Source: NIC37A-2 sp050289625 (GTDB lineage Bacteria; Myxococcota_A; Polyangia; Polyangiales; Polyangiaceae). From it: DNA of 64,000 nt. The notes beneath the pieces were generated by a model, which saw only the letters and a program-made list of their open reading frames with translations, ran no database searches and was not told where the DNA came from. The stretch is from the NCBI GenBank assembly GCA_050289625.1, contig JBNKGC010000003.1:1-64000 (forward strand), read 5' to 3'. A program made the position numbers and the translations under genes. The first letter of the stretch is position 1, and every line of letters begins with the position of its first letter. Positions 16,778-25,254 of this stretch are shown here, one piece after another.

Positions 16778-17581
16778 TCATCGCCTCGGGTCCGTCACGT
16801 CAATGCCCGAACAAGGCCCTTCCTCGACGTGTCGTGCGAACCGGCGCAGGACCGCCGCGCCCCCGGGAGCGTCGCGCCGCGCCTCGAAAAGCGCGTCCGG
16901 GTCGAGACCCTCCGCCTCGAGGTCGGCGCGGCGCGCGTCGATGTAGTAACCGATGATCTCCCCATCCATTTCAGGGTGGAACTGTACCCCCCAGGCGCGT
17001 GCGCCGAATCGGACGGCAGCGTGCGCCTCGAGCTCGGTGACTCCCAGGGCTTCGGCCCCAGGGGGAAGGCGCAGCACCGAATCCAGATGGGTCATCACCA
17101 CGGTGTAGCCAGATTCGTTCCCGATCACGGGATCCGACTGCGTGAGCGTCATCGCGACGCTGCCGATCTCTCGTCCTCGCGGATTGGGCCCGGAGCGCCC
17201 CCCAAGCGCCTCCCCTAGAAGCTGATGACCAAAGCAGATGCCGAGGATGGGGACCTCGCGCTCCACGAGATCCGCGAGGGCCTCTTGAACACGCACCATC
17301 CAAGGCGACTGGTCCCCGATGCGCGCGGGCGATCCGGTCACGATCACCCCTGCCGTCGCATCCGCCTCGGGAAGCTCGGTCGCGGCGGTGCAATCGATGA
17401 CCTCCCACCCTCCCGTCCAAGCGTCACCAACGGTTCTCCGAATCATCTCGGCGAAGCTACCGCGTCGTCGTTCGGCTTCCGGCACGGGAGCACCAGTGAC
17501 CCAAATGGACAGGGGCCTCGCAGAAAAGGATCTGGTGGAGGGGGATCCTGAGGACCGCAGCTTCACGTCCCGTTCACTCAT
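16778..17581 (-). CDS. class I glutamine amidotransferase-like protein
   Basis: A 267-residue protein with a single class I glutamine amidotransferase domain, similar to the GuaA N-terminal domain but free-standing. The nucleophile elbow is GICFGHQLLG with the catalytic Cys, and the His/Glu pair is in VQFHPEMD near residue 200. The oxyanion region precedes it in GVIVTGSPARIGDQSPW. An N-terminal basic stretch of about 20 residues precedes the domain. Free-standing members include glutamine amidotransferases and gamma-glutamyl hydrolase-like enzymes, so the substrate cannot be told. Probably co-transcribed with ychF. Confidence 0.88.
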   Translation of the reverse strand: MSERDVKLRSSGSPSTRSFSARPLSIWVTGAPVPEAERRRGSFAEMIRRTVGDAWTGGWEVIDCTAATELPEADATAGVIVTGSPARIGDQSPWMVRVQEALADLVEREVPILGICFGHQLLGEALGGRSGPNPRGREIGSVAMTLTQSDPVIGNESGYTVVMTHLDSVLRLPPGAEALGVTELEAHAAVRFGARAWGVQFHPEMDGEIIGYYIDARRADLEAEGLDPDALFEARRDAPGGAAVLRRFARHVEEGPCSGIDVTDPRR

Positions 17582-17659
17582 GCGTGCTCACCACTCGACC
17601 CACACGAAGGGGCCCATGGAGGGTAGCAGGCCTTTCGGTGTGCTACGATTGCCAGACGC

Positions 17660-19333
17660 GTGACCATTCCAGAATCGCATCAGACACTCCCACCGACATC
17701 GGACCAGGCGCAGCGGTCGGAACAGACGAAGCAGACATCGAAGCCACCGGCCACCCCACAAGGCCCGCGGACCGGCGACCTCCGGTCGAGTGAAGCCGCA
17801 TCGAGAGAAGGCGCGAGGCCCCTCACCGAAGCCAAACAGCTCGCGCTCCCCATCCCGGGCGTGATCCCCGCTCCGCCGCACGGCATGGCGATTCCGCGAC
17901 CGGATCGCGTGTTTTCGAATCGCAATTTGCGGATGTCGACCGTCGACTGGGTCGGCTTCGACATGGACTACACGCTGGCCATCTACCGCCAGGAGGCGAT
18001 GGACGCGCTCAGCGTCAAGCTCACGGTGGAACGTTTGATCCGCCGGGGCTATCCGGCGCATCTCGAGGACCTGGAATTCGACACTCGATTTCCAATCCGC
18101 GGCCTCTTGATCGACAAGCGCACCGGGCACGTCCTGAAGATGGACCGCCACAAGGTGGTGCATCAGGGCTACCACGGCTTTCGTCAGCTCTCGCGGGAGG
18201 ACCTCGAGGAGCTCTATCACAAGCGCAAGATCCGCCCGCACACGCCGCGGTTCCACTGGATCGACACCCTCTTCGCCCTGTGCGAGGTAACGGCCTTCGC
18301 GTCGATCGTGCACGCCCTCGAAACTCGGGGCGAGACGGTGGACTATCGCAAGCTCTTCGAAGACGTCCGATCGGCCATCGACGAGGCTCACGCGGAAGGC
18401 GCCGTCTACCACCACGTGACGAGCGACCTCCCGCGATACATCGACCGGGACGAGAAACTCTCACGCACCCTCCACAAGCTGCGTTCCGCCGGCAAGAAGT
18501 TGTTTCTGCTGACCAACTCGCCCTGGTCCTACACGAACACGATGATGACGTACCTTCTCGGAGGTGCGAGTCGTGAGTACCCGACCTGGCAGCACTACTT
18601 CGACATCGCGATCTGCGCGGCTCGGAAGCCTCGATGGTTCGCCGAAGGCACTCCCTTCCTCCAGCGCGAGGGGGACACGGCTCGCCCCCTCGAAGGCCCA
18701 CTCGAGCGCGGCAAGATCTACGAAGGCGGAAGCCGTCGAGAGTTCGAAAAGCACATCGGCGGGCCCGGTTCGTCGGTCTTGTACGTGGGGGACCACATCT
18801 ACGGTGACATTCTGCGGAGCAAGAAGGAGAGCACCTGGCGAACGGCCATGATCATCCAGGAACTCGACGTGGAGATCGCCGCGCTCGAGGCGACCTCTCT
18901 CCAGCGCACCCGCCGCCGCCAACTCGCCGAGACGAGGCATCTCTTGGAGGACGAGCTTCGATTCTACCAGGCGCGCTTCAAGGAGCTGTCCAAGGCGGAA
19001 CCAATCAGCCAGTTGGCGAGCAACGGCGACGCGACGAACGGCGTGCCGAGTTCCCACCAACTGAACCGGCGCCGTGCAAAGGAGCACGTCGAGCGAGTTC
19101 GCGCCGCCCTCAGGCACCTCGAGGTGGAGTACGAGGCGCTCTGTCGAACCGTCGACGACGCATTCCACCCCTACTGGGGCTCCCTGCTCAAGGAGATGAA
19201 CGGGATGAGCATCTTCGGTCAGCAGGTGGATCTCTACGCTGACATCTACATGCGACGGGTTTCCTGCCTCGGCGCCTACTCACCGGAACAATTCTTTCGG
19301 TCTCCCCACGACTTGATGCCGCACGAGCTCTGA
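17660..19333 (+). CDS. HAD-IG family 5'-nucleotidase
   Basis: A 557-residue member of the HAD superfamily related to cytosolic purine 5'-nucleotidases, which dephosphorylate nucleoside monophosphates such as IMP and GMP. The nucleophile motif is VGFDMDYTLAIY near residues 97-108; the first Asp of DMD is the expected nucleophile. A second HAD motif appears in KLFLLTNSPWSYTN, and the acidic motif in SVLYVGDHIYGDIL near residues 370-385. The C-terminal part is helical and charged. The first 85 residues are a Thr/Pro/Gln-rich leader of low complexity, so the true start could lie downstream of GTG 17660. Confidence 0.93.
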   Translation: MTIPESHQTLPPTSDQAQRSEQTKQTSKPPATPQGPRTGDLRSSEAASREGARPLTEAKQLALPIPGVIPAPPHGMAIPRPDRVFSNRNLRMSTVDWVGFDMDYTLAIYRQEAMDALSVKLTVERLIRRGYPAHLEDLEFDTRFPIRGLLIDKRTGHVLKMDRHKVVHQGYHGFRQLSREDLEELYHKRKIRPHTPRFHWIDTLFALCEVTAFASIVHALETRGETVDYRKLFEDVRSAIDEAHAEGAVYHHVTSDLPRYIDRDEKLSRTLHKLRSAGKKLFLLTNSPWSYTNTMMTYLLGGASREYPTWQHYFDIAICAARKPRWFAEGTPFLQREGDTARPLEGPLERGKIYEGGSRREFEKHIGGPGSSVLYVGDHIYGDILRSKKESTWRTAMIIQELDVEIAALEATSLQRTRRRQLAETRHLLEDELRFYQARFKELSKAEPISQLASNGDATNGVPSSHQLNRRRAKEHVERVRAALRHLEVEYEALCRTVDDAFHPYWGSLLKEMNGMSIFGQQVDLYADIYMRRVSCLGAYSPEQFFRSPHDLMPHEL

Positions 19334-19713
19334 GCGCCGATTCGCGCGAGCCGGAGCGATGACCGCCCCGACGAAGCCTCTCGAGGGTCCGCGGGGAATG
19401 GTACATGCGACCCACCCACGAGGCCCCTGCCGAAAGCCCCAAGCAAGCGCCCTTGCGAACACTGGTTCGCGCTCTGGCTTGACTTGCCGGGCCCATGCCG
19501 CATGGTTCTCGCGCCAATCTCGCCCGATTCTCCCTTCGGCGTTCCGAGGTCCCCGTGAGGCCCTTGGGGCGGTGGCCCGAAGTCGTCGCCGAGCCACACC
19601 ATCTGGAAGACACCCCACCTGCTCCTCGGGCGTCCTGGCGACATCTGTGCTAGCGATTGCCCCCGATTCAGCCTCAGCAGAAAGCTGGGGCGCCTCTCTG
19701 GAAGGTTAACAAG
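19334..19713 (+). other. intergenic region upstream of exbB
   Basis: No credible gene on either strand. It should hold the promoter of the exbB-exbD-tonB operon. A TTGACT at 19479-19484 could be a -35 element, but its -10 partner (ATGGTT, 17-bp spacing) is weak. GGAAGG at 19701-19706 is the exbB ribosome-binding site. Confidence 0.5.
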
Positions 19714-20412
19714 ATGCACCTCGTTGAATGGCTGCAGCGCCTCATGACGAACTTCGGCGCCGGCTGGGTCATGTGGCTACTCATCGGACTGAGCGTCGTT
19801 TCCGTCGCCATCATGCTCGAGCGAGCCTGGTTCTACTTCTCCCTTCGAGACGACGTGCCCGGGTTGGCCACGAAGCTGCGTCAGCAACTCCGCGACGGGG
19901 ACCTCGACGGCGCCCGCGAGGCGATGCAGAAGTCCCCAAGCGCGGAGGCCGCCGTGGTCGTCGCTGGGCTCGGTGAGGCCGATCGGGGCGCCAAGGCCGC
20001 CGAAGAAGCGATGGAAGGCGCGAAGGCTCTGCAGCGCATGAAGCTCGAACGACGCCTCGCGTTCCTCGGCACGCTGGGCAACAACGCTCCGTTCATCGGC
20101 CTCTTCGGCACCGTGATCGGCGTCGTCCAGGCCTTCGAAGGTCTGGCGGCCGAGTCCACCGAGCAGGCCGCTCAGGGCGCGACCGCAGCTCCTCAGGTCG
20201 TGATGGCGGCCATCGCTGAAGCTCTCGTGGCGACGGCCGTGGGCCTCGCCGTCGCCATCCCCGCGGTGGTGATGTTCAACTATTTCCAGCGCCACGCCCG
20301 CTCGATCCTCGCGAACACCGAGGCCTTGAGCCGGGTGCTCCTGGCGTACCTCGTGGGAGAGCCGCTCACCGAGAGTGGCAGCAAAGCCTCCGCGGCGAAG
20401 AGCGAGGCCTGA
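19714..20412 (+). CDS. MotA/TolQ/ExbB proton channel family protein
   Basis: A 232-residue inner-membrane stator protein. ATG 19714 is chosen because GGAAGG lies eight bases upstream and it places the first helix near the N-terminus; an upstream in-frame ATG at 19657 adds an unlikely leader. The first membrane segment is at about residues 16-36. The second and third are in FLGTLGNNAPFIGLFGTVIG and ALVATAVGLAVAIPAVVMFN, the MotA/TolQ/ExbB signature. It forms a proton channel with the ExbD-like protein encoded three bases downstream, powering the TonB-like protein. Related motors drive gliding in Myxococcus (AglRQS), but the tonB neighbour favours an energy-transduction role. Confidence 0.93.
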   Translation: MHLVEWLQRLMTNFGAGWVMWLLIGLSVVSVAIMLERAWFYFSLRDDVPGLATKLRQQLRDGDLDGAREAMQKSPSAEAAVVVAGLGEADRGAKAAEEAMEGAKALQRMKLERRLAFLGTLGNNAPFIGLFGTVIGVVQAFEGLAAESTEQAAQGATAAPQVVMAAIAEALVATAVGLAVAIPAVVMFNYFQRHARSILANTEALSRVLLAYLVGEPLTESGSKASAAKSEA

Positions 20413-20415
20413 GTC

Positions 20416-20868
20416 ATGGCTGGTGGTGCCCAAAACGATGACGACGGTCTGATCTCGGGGATCAACGTCACCCCGCTGGTCGACGTCGTCCTCGTGCTCC
20501 TCATCATCTTCATGGTGACGGCGCGGCTGATCCACTCCCAAGGCATGAAGATGGATCTGCCCCAGGCGTCGAAAGGCGAGAGCATCCAAACCGTGTTCAG
20601 CGTCGAGCTCGGCGCGGACGGCAAAACCGTCGTCGACTCGGAAGAAGTCGCCGGAGACGGGGCAATCTCCAAGCTCGCGAAAGCTGCGCGCGCCAAAAAC
20701 GAAGATCTCCGCGCGGTCATCCGAGCCGACCGGAAGGTGGAGCACGGCCGCGTGATTCACGTCCTCGACCTGCTGAAGCAAGCGGGCGTGGCCAAGATCG
20801 CGTTCGCTGTGACGCCGGGCACCGAAAGCGCAGCACCGGAGGGTGAGGTTCAGCCGATCGAACAGTGA
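20416..20868 (+). CDS. ExbD/TolR family biopolymer transport protein
   Basis: A 150-residue protein with one N-terminal membrane helix and a periplasmic domain. The helix contains INVTPLVDVVLVLLIIFMV, with the conserved Asp that takes part in proton transfer in ExbD/TolR. The periplasmic part has the usual VVIRADRKVEHGRVIHVLDL-type strand-helix pattern, and the C-terminal tail is Glu/Pro-rich. It starts three bases after the exbB stop and is followed 30 bases later by the tonB-like gene. The three genes form a complete ExbB-ExbD-TonB set. Confidence 0.93.
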   Translation: MAGGAQNDDDGLISGINVTPLVDVVLVLLIIFMVTARLIHSQGMKMDLPQASKGESIQTVFSVELGADGKTVVDSEEVAGDGAISKLAKAARAKNEDLRAVIRADRKVEHGRVIHVLDLLKQAGVAKIAFAVTPGTESAAPEGEVQPIEQ

Positions 20869-20898
20869 TCGCGCTCGGAAAAGCCCACCGTCACGATC

Positions 20899-21840
20899 AT
20901 GTCAGGTAGCGAGTCGTCGAAGGACGCGGCGAAAGCCGCAGGCGTGCCGGCTCCGGCCTACCCGCCCCTCGCCTCGTTCGATCGAGTCGAGCGACTGGGT
21001 CGGTCGGCGCACGGAGCAGCCGTGACGATGTGGCTCGTCGGATCCATCGCACTGCACGGCTGGCTTCCCTTCGCGGCGAGTTCGCTTTTCGATCTCCAGG
21101 CCTTCGTCACGTCCATTCGCGCTCACGTCGACGAGCAGATCCGCATGGACTACGACATCGAGGTCGACGAAGAACCGGAGCCCGAGCCCGAGCCCGAGCC
21201 CGAGCCGGAACCCGAGCCGGAACCCGAACCGGAGCCCGAACCGGAGCCGGAGCCCGTGGAGGCCCCCGAGCCCCCTCCCCAACCGGAACCGACCGAGCCG
21301 CCCCCGCCAACGGACGCGCCTCCTCCCGAACCTGCGCCGGCTGCCGCCGAGGCCGGTCAAGTGCTCACCGCGGAAGCCGAGCCTGACGCTCCTCTCGATC
21401 TCACCGATGGATTCTTGAGCGGCACGGGAACTCGGTTCGCCGGGGGTGTCACCGCATCGCGCGGGACGTCCAAGACCGCAGTGCGTTCGGCGGCCGCCGC
21501 TCCCGAGGGCGTGCCCGGGGGTCGTGGCAAGGAGGCCCCGAAGCCCACCATCGACCTGTCGAAACCAGCGCGCCCACCGAGCGGCGGAAGCTGGAACTGC
21601 GCATGGCCGCCGGAGGCGGATGCCGAGCAGATCAATCAGGCGCTGGTTCGGATCATGGTGCTCGTCGGCGCCGATGGCAGACCGGAGAAGGTCACCGTAC
21701 TGTCCGATCCTGGCAGCGGTTTCGGCCGCGCCGCGCGCAGCTGCGCCATGCGCCAGGGCGGCTACTCGCCGGGGATGGACCGCGATGGCCGGAAGATCCC
21801 GAAGACGACACCACCCTTCGTTGTGCGCTTTCAGCGCTGA
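20899..21840 (+). CDS. TonB-like energy transducer with Glu-Pro repeat
   Basis: A 313-residue protein with a single N-terminal membrane segment (about residues 45-70) and a long periplasmic arm. Residues about 92-120 are an alternating Glu-Pro repeat, followed by a Pro/Glu/Ala-rich stretch to about residue 155. The C-terminal domain holds two cysteines (NCAWP and RSCAM) and resembles TonB/TolA C-terminal folds: QALVRIMVLVGADGRPEKVT, then GRKIPKTTPPFVVRF. Such an arm spans the periplasm and couples the proton channel to outer-membrane transporters. No outer-membrane receptor gene lies beside it. The repeat is encoded by GAGCCC-type hexamers. Confidence 0.85.
   Translation: MSGSESSKDAAKAAGVPAPAYPPLASFDRVERLGRSAHGAAVTMWLVGSIALHGWLPFAASSLFDLQAFVTSIRAHVDEQIRMDYDIEVDEEPEPEPEPEPEPEPEPEPEPEPEPEPEPVEAPEPPPQPEPTEPPPPTDAPPPEPAPAAAEAGQVLTAEAEPDAPLDLTDGFLSGTGTRFAGGVTASRGTSKTAVRSAAAAPEGVPGGRGKEAPKPTIDLSKPARPPSGGSWNCAWPPEADAEQINQALVRIMVLVGADGRPEKVTVLSDPGSGFGRAARSCAMRQGGYSPGMDRDGRKIPKTTPPFVVRFQR
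21175..21260 (+). repeat. hexameric Glu-Pro codon repeat in tonB-like gene
   Basis: About 14 near-identical hexamers (GAGCCC, GAACCC, GAACCG and GAGCCG variants) encoding alternating Glu-Pro. Such a repeat can change copy number by slippage in steps of two residues without breaking the frame. Confidence 0.85.
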
Positions 21841-21914
21841 AAGATCCACGCTCGAGGCGCAAAAGGTGCAATTTCCTTCTTGAATCGCGACAGCGCCGAC
21901 TAGAGTGCCGACAG

Positions 21915-22379
21915 ATGACGGATCGCCTCGAGCAGCTCTCCGCGATCACGCTGTTCGCCGGACTCAAGCCAGCGGCCTTGGAGCTCGTCGCCCAGGTGGC
22001 GACGGAGGAGACGCACGCCCGAGGCACCAAGATCTTTCGCCACGGTGAGCCGGGCGACAAGCTCTACCTGATTCTCGAGGGCAAGGTCCGAATCAGTCGG
22101 GAAGTGCCCGGGATGGGGGAGGAAGCGCTCGTCGTCCTCGGGCCCGGGCAGGTGTTCGGTGAAATGGCGCTCCTCGACGAGTCGCCGCGTTCGGCTGACG
22201 CCAACGTCCACGAAACGTGCCGCGTCCTGGCGATCCCCAAGGACGGCTTCGACGATCTCCTGTTCCTGTACAAAGATCTCGCCTACGAGGTGCTCTGGAG
22301 CATCGTCCGCATGCTGGCGGAGCGTCTGCGCGAGACCAACGACAAGCTCACCTTCCTGTCGACGAGCAACAAGTTCTGA
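21915..22379 (+). CDS. cyclic nucleotide-binding domain protein
   Basis: A 154-residue cytosolic protein consisting of one Crp-type cyclic nucleotide-binding domain and a short C-terminal helix, with no DNA-binding domain. The phosphate-binding cassette reads GQVFGEMALLDESPRSADAN (about residues 78-97), close to the usual GE-ALL-PRSA pattern. Upstream it has the RHGEPGDKLYLILEGKVRI strand set. ATG 21915 is chosen because the frame upstream overlaps the tonB gene out of phase. It may act as a cAMP- or c-di-GMP-type sensor that works through a partner. The gene is separated from tonB by 74 bases, so it may share the transcript. Confidence 0.9.
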   Translation: MTDRLEQLSAITLFAGLKPAALELVAQVATEETHARGTKIFRHGEPGDKLYLILEGKVRISREVPGMGEEALVVLGPGQVFGEMALLDESPRSADANVHETCRVLAIPKDGFDDLLFLYKDLAYEVLWSIVRMLAERLRETNDKLTFLSTSNKF

Positions 22380-22697
22380 CGCTGCTTCTCTTGGGAAGGC
22401 TGGCACTCGGCGTACTCCAACTCGCGACTTGCGGTTGGGATACAGCGGTTCAGCACTTCGCAACGTTCACGGGCCCAGCGTTCAGCGACGTCATCCGAGC
22501 ACCCTGCAGCACAACGCAAAAACGGCGGCACTGCTCGGCAGGCCGAGCGCCGTTCGCCGCCCCCTGGGCAAGGTGCCCTCCGCGTCCTGGCGAGGCGAGC
22601 GGGCGCGCGCCCCCGCTGCGCGCGCCCCTTTCGAATGCTTCGACCACTTCAATCAGAGGCCGTACATAAGGCTACGGATTCACAGAGGAACTTTTGC

Positions 22698-22714
22698 TCA
22701 CCTGACCCAGGTGA
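22698..22714 (+). promoter_or_regulatory. palindromic operator candidate upstream of lexA
   Basis: TCACCTGACCCAGGTGA is a perfect dyad with 7-bp arms and a 3-bp centre, lying 49 bp before the lexA ATG. Its position suits autorepression. It does not match the E. coli CTGT-ACAG box, so the binding protein is not certain. Confidence 0.5.
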
Positions 22715-22732
22715 CCCACATTATTTGACGGC

Positions 22733-22747
22733 CTGACACCCGTTCAG
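22733..22747 (+). promoter_or_regulatory. second LexA-box-like element (GTTCAG half-site)
   Basis: CTGACACCCGTTCAG ends 15 bp before the lexA ATG. It is an imperfect dyad and contains the GTTCAG half-site that I recall from the Myxococcus xanthus LexA box, although the spacing differs by one base. Confidence 0.4.
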
Positions 22748-22762
22748 TAGGCTTTTCATGCG

Positions 22763-23401
22763 ATGCAGGGTCTCACCAAGCGCCAAGAGCAGACGCTCGA
22801 CTTCATCCGCTTGTCGATTCGCGAGCGAGGCTACCCGCCCACGCTCCGGGAGATCGGTGAGCACATGGGCATTCGCTCCACGAATGGAGTGAACGACCAT
22901 CTGCGTGCTCTCGAACGGAAGGGGTACCTGCGCCGTGAAGACATGAAGAGCCGCGCTCTTCGTTTGGTGGACGAGCCTGCGTCGGAGCCGGTGGCCGAGT
23001 CCGGCGAGGACGTCGTGGAAGTTCAGGTGTTGGGGCGCGTTGCCGCAGGCCTGCCCCTTCTCGCCGAAGAGAACGTAATCGACACGGTCCACGTCGACAA
23101 GATGATGGTTCGTGGAAGTCGAGAGGTTTTTGGCCTCCGGGTGGCCGGTGACTCGATGATCGACGCGGGCATCCTGAGCGGCGACTACATCTTCGTGCGC
23201 AAGCAGTCGACCGCCGACCGCGGGGACATCGTCGTGGCATTGATTGGTGACGAGGCCACGGTGAAGCACTACTACCCCGAGAAGGACTACATCCGGTTTC
23301 AACCGGCCAACTCGCAGATGGCGCCGATCTTGGTGCGCGCCTCGGACTTCCGCTCCACCATGCTGCTCGGCAAGGTCGTCGGCGTCTATCGTCGTCTCTG
23401 A
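22763..23401 (+). CDS. lexA: LexA repressor, SOS response
   Basis: A 212-residue SOS repressor with a winged helix-turn-helix at residues 1-68 (GYPPTLREIGEHMGIRSTNG is the recognition region). A self-cleaving S24 peptidase domain lies at 90-212. The cleavage site Ala95-Gly96 (RVAAGLP), the nucleophile Ser131 (VAGDSMID) and the general-base Lys168 (DEATVKHYY) are all present. It should therefore be cleaved with RecA help after DNA damage. Length is slightly above the 200-residue norm because of a Glu/Pro-rich linker at about 70-85. Two dyad elements upstream suggest autoregulation. It appears to be transcribed alone. Confidence 0.97.
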   Translation: MQGLTKRQEQTLDFIRLSIRERGYPPTLREIGEHMGIRSTNGVNDHLRALERKGYLRREDMKSRALRLVDEPASEPVAESGEDVVEVQVLGRVAAGLPLLAEENVIDTVHVDKMMVRGSREVFGLRVAGDSMIDAGILSGDYIFVRKQSTADRGDIVVALIGDEATVKHYYPEKDYIRFQPANSQMAPILVRASDFRSTMLLGKVVGVYRRL

Positions 23402-23701
23402 GTCGACGTTCCAGCTGGACCCGCTCCAAAAGTCGCCTGCCAGCGCCTTCGCCAACGGACGTGAGGTCGTGCGCTCAAATTTCCCACTGCTTTGCGCGGG
23501 GTGCGCTGAGGCAGGGAAATTTCCCAGCGGTTTCGACGCGACGCGCGAAACCTGGGTCTTCGCAGTCCGGCCCGCGACCCCGGATTTTGCTCACCGAAGT
23601 GCACCCGCACTGAAACCGCTGTTGACGCGATCCACAGCCGATTGGTAGCGTTCAGCGCGGTTTTTCAGCAACCGGAAACCGGCGTGCTGAGCGAGCGAGC
23701 A
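23402..23701 (+). other. intergenic region between lexA and the DUF4398-type lipoprotein gene
   Basis: No credible gene. It contains the direct repeat AAATTTCCCA at about 23477 and 23517, about 40 bp apart. The second copy is part of the palindrome GGGAAATTTCCC at 23514-23525. The promoter of the downstream three-gene envelope set should lie here. Confidence 0.5.
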
Positions 23702-24019
23702 GTGAACTTGAAGCTCTTCCGACTTGCTTTGATCCCAATCGGCATTCTCTCCGTGACCCTCCTTCCGGGTTGCGGAAACGCCATGTACGCCATCAACGCG
23801 AGCTCTGCGCAGACTCGCCTCGAGGAGGCCAAGCAGCTCGGGGCGGAGGAACTCGCTCCTTACGAGTATTACTACGCGAAGGCTCACCTGGAGAAAGCGG
23901 CCCAGGAGGCCGCCCAGGCGGAATACGGCCACGCAACGGACTTGGCCGCCGTTAGCGAATCCTATGCGAAAAAGGCGATTCGCCTGAGTCGCGAGGCACG
24001 ACGAGGAGCAGGTCGATGA
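23702..24019 (+). CDS. small DUF4398-like lipoprotein
   Basis: A 105-residue lipoprotein with signal peptide and lipobox TLLPGC, followed by an alpha-helical domain. That domain has the pattern of DUF4398: SSAQTRLEEAKQLGAEELAP, then YEYYYAKAHLEKAAQEAAQA. Start GTG 23702 is chosen for a compact signal peptide; an in-frame GTG at 23684 is the alternative. The stop overlaps the ATG of the OmpA-family gene by four bases, so the two should be made together. The helical domain is thought to act as a periplasmic scaffold, but no function is established. Confidence 0.8.
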   Translation: MNLKLFRLALIPIGILSVTLLPGCGNAMYAINASSAQTRLEEAKQLGAEELAPYEYYYAKAHLEKAAQEAAQAEYGHATDLAAVSESYAKKAIRLSREARRGAGR

Positions 24020-25155
24020 GGCAGCGGTTCCTCGCTGGGCTCCTCGTAGCCGTCACTGCTCTTGGTGCTGGATGCAATCAGGGGCCCAAGCTGCGCGGAC
24101 AGATCGCTGGTCTGCAACAGCTTGCGGAACAGGCTGAGCGGAACGGTGCGATTCGCTGCGCCCCGCGTGAGCTCGCCATGGCGCAATCTCACCTGCGCTT
24201 CGCCGAGCTGGAGCTCGAACAGGGCTCGGTGAGTAGCGCGCGCGAGCACCTGGCCCTCGCCGAGGTCAACGCGCGTTCCGCCAACGATCTCTCCCCTCCC
24301 GAGTTCTGCACCGAGCGTGAGTTCGTCGAGGTGGCCCCCGCCCCCAAACCCGCGCCCGGAGATCAGGATGGGGACGGCTTTCTCGATCCTGACGACGGGT
24401 GTGTGGAGCAGCCGGAGAACTTCAACGGCTTCGAAGATCTCGACGGATGTCCTGACGATCCGGATACGGACGGCGATGGACTGCTCGACTCGATCGATGC
24501 TTGCGTCCTCGAGCCCGAGGACGTCGATCAGTACCTCGATGAAGACGGCTGCCCGGAGCTCGACAACGACCTCGATGGCATCCTCGACGTTAGCGACAAG
24601 TGCCCGCTCGATGCCGAAGATCCGGACGGCTACGAGGACCAGGACGGCTGTCCCGATCTCGACAACGACGGCGACGAAGTTCCCGACCTGACCGATCAGT
24701 GTCCGAACACGCCCGGCGAGAAGGACAAAGAGCCGCTCGGTTGTCCTGCGAAGCCCGCGCTCGTCGTCGTGACCGACTGCGAAGTGAAGATCACCCAGCA
24801 GATCCACTTCGAATACAACAAGGCGAAGATCCGACCCATCAGCTACAACGTTCTCGATGCCGTGGTCGAAGTTCTGGAAAAGAACTCATCGATCAAGCTC
24901 GAGGTGCAGGGTCACACCGACAACCGCGGCAGCGCGAGCTACAACCAAGGGCTCAGCGAGCGTCGGGCAAACTCCGTTCTCCAGTACCTCGTCTCCCACG
25001 GCGTTTCGCCGGATCGGTTGACGGCGCAGGGCTATGGCTTCGAGCGACCTTTGGTGCCCAACACCTCGGATCGCAATCGCGCACTGAACCGACGCGTTCA
25101 GTTCGTGCGCACCGAAGGCGCCAAGGAGGGTTGCCCGGCATCCGGTAGCAACTGA
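24016..25155 (+). CDS. OmpA-family lipoprotein with thrombospondin type 3 repeats
   Basis: A 379-residue protein anchored by a lipobox (ALGAGC at 15-20). Residues 25-90 form a DUF4398-like helical segment like that of the preceding gene. Residues about 115-245 hold calcium-type DxDxDG repeats with conserved cysteines (DQDGDGFLDPDDGC, DTDGDGLLDSIDAC and others), as in thrombospondin type 3 repeats. The C-terminal OmpA domain (about 255-368) has the peptidoglycan-binding signature GHTDNRGSASYNQGLSERRA. The protein would tether the outer membrane to peptidoglycan with a calcium-rigidified stalk. It overlaps the upstream gene by four bases. Confidence 0.93.
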   Translation: MRQRFLAGLLVAVTALGAGCNQGPKLRGQIAGLQQLAEQAERNGAIRCAPRELAMAQSHLRFAELELEQGSVSSAREHLALAEVNARSANDLSPPEFCTEREFVEVAPAPKPAPGDQDGDGFLDPDDGCVEQPENFNGFEDLDGCPDDPDTDGDGLLDSIDACVLEPEDVDQYLDEDGCPELDNDLDGILDVSDKCPLDAEDPDGYEDQDGCPDLDNDGDEVPDLTDQCPNTPGEKDKEPLGCPAKPALVVVTDCEVKITQQIHFEYNKAKIRPISYNVLDAVVEVLEKNSSIKLEVQGHTDNRGSASYNQGLSERRANSVLQYLVSHGVSPDRLTAQGYGFERPLVPNTSDRNRALNRRVQFVRTEGAKEGCPASGSN

Positions 25156-25254
25156 TCCCAAGCCCTTCGCAAACATCCGACTCATCCCTCCCTCGCCAAA
25201 ACTTCGGCGAGGCCTCACCCCCCAAGCGATCGTCGCGTCCCGGAGGACCACCAA

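Larger units (their letters stand above)
22380..22762 (+). other. intergenic region upstream of lexA
   Basis: No credible gene. The last 70 bp hold two dyad elements that look like operators for lexA autoregulation, annotated separately. A weak -35/-10 pair (TTGCTC at 22694-22699 and CATTAT at 22719-22724, 19-bp spacer) would place the first palindrome between the core promoter elements. The upstream 250 bp show nothing definite. Confidence 0.5.
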
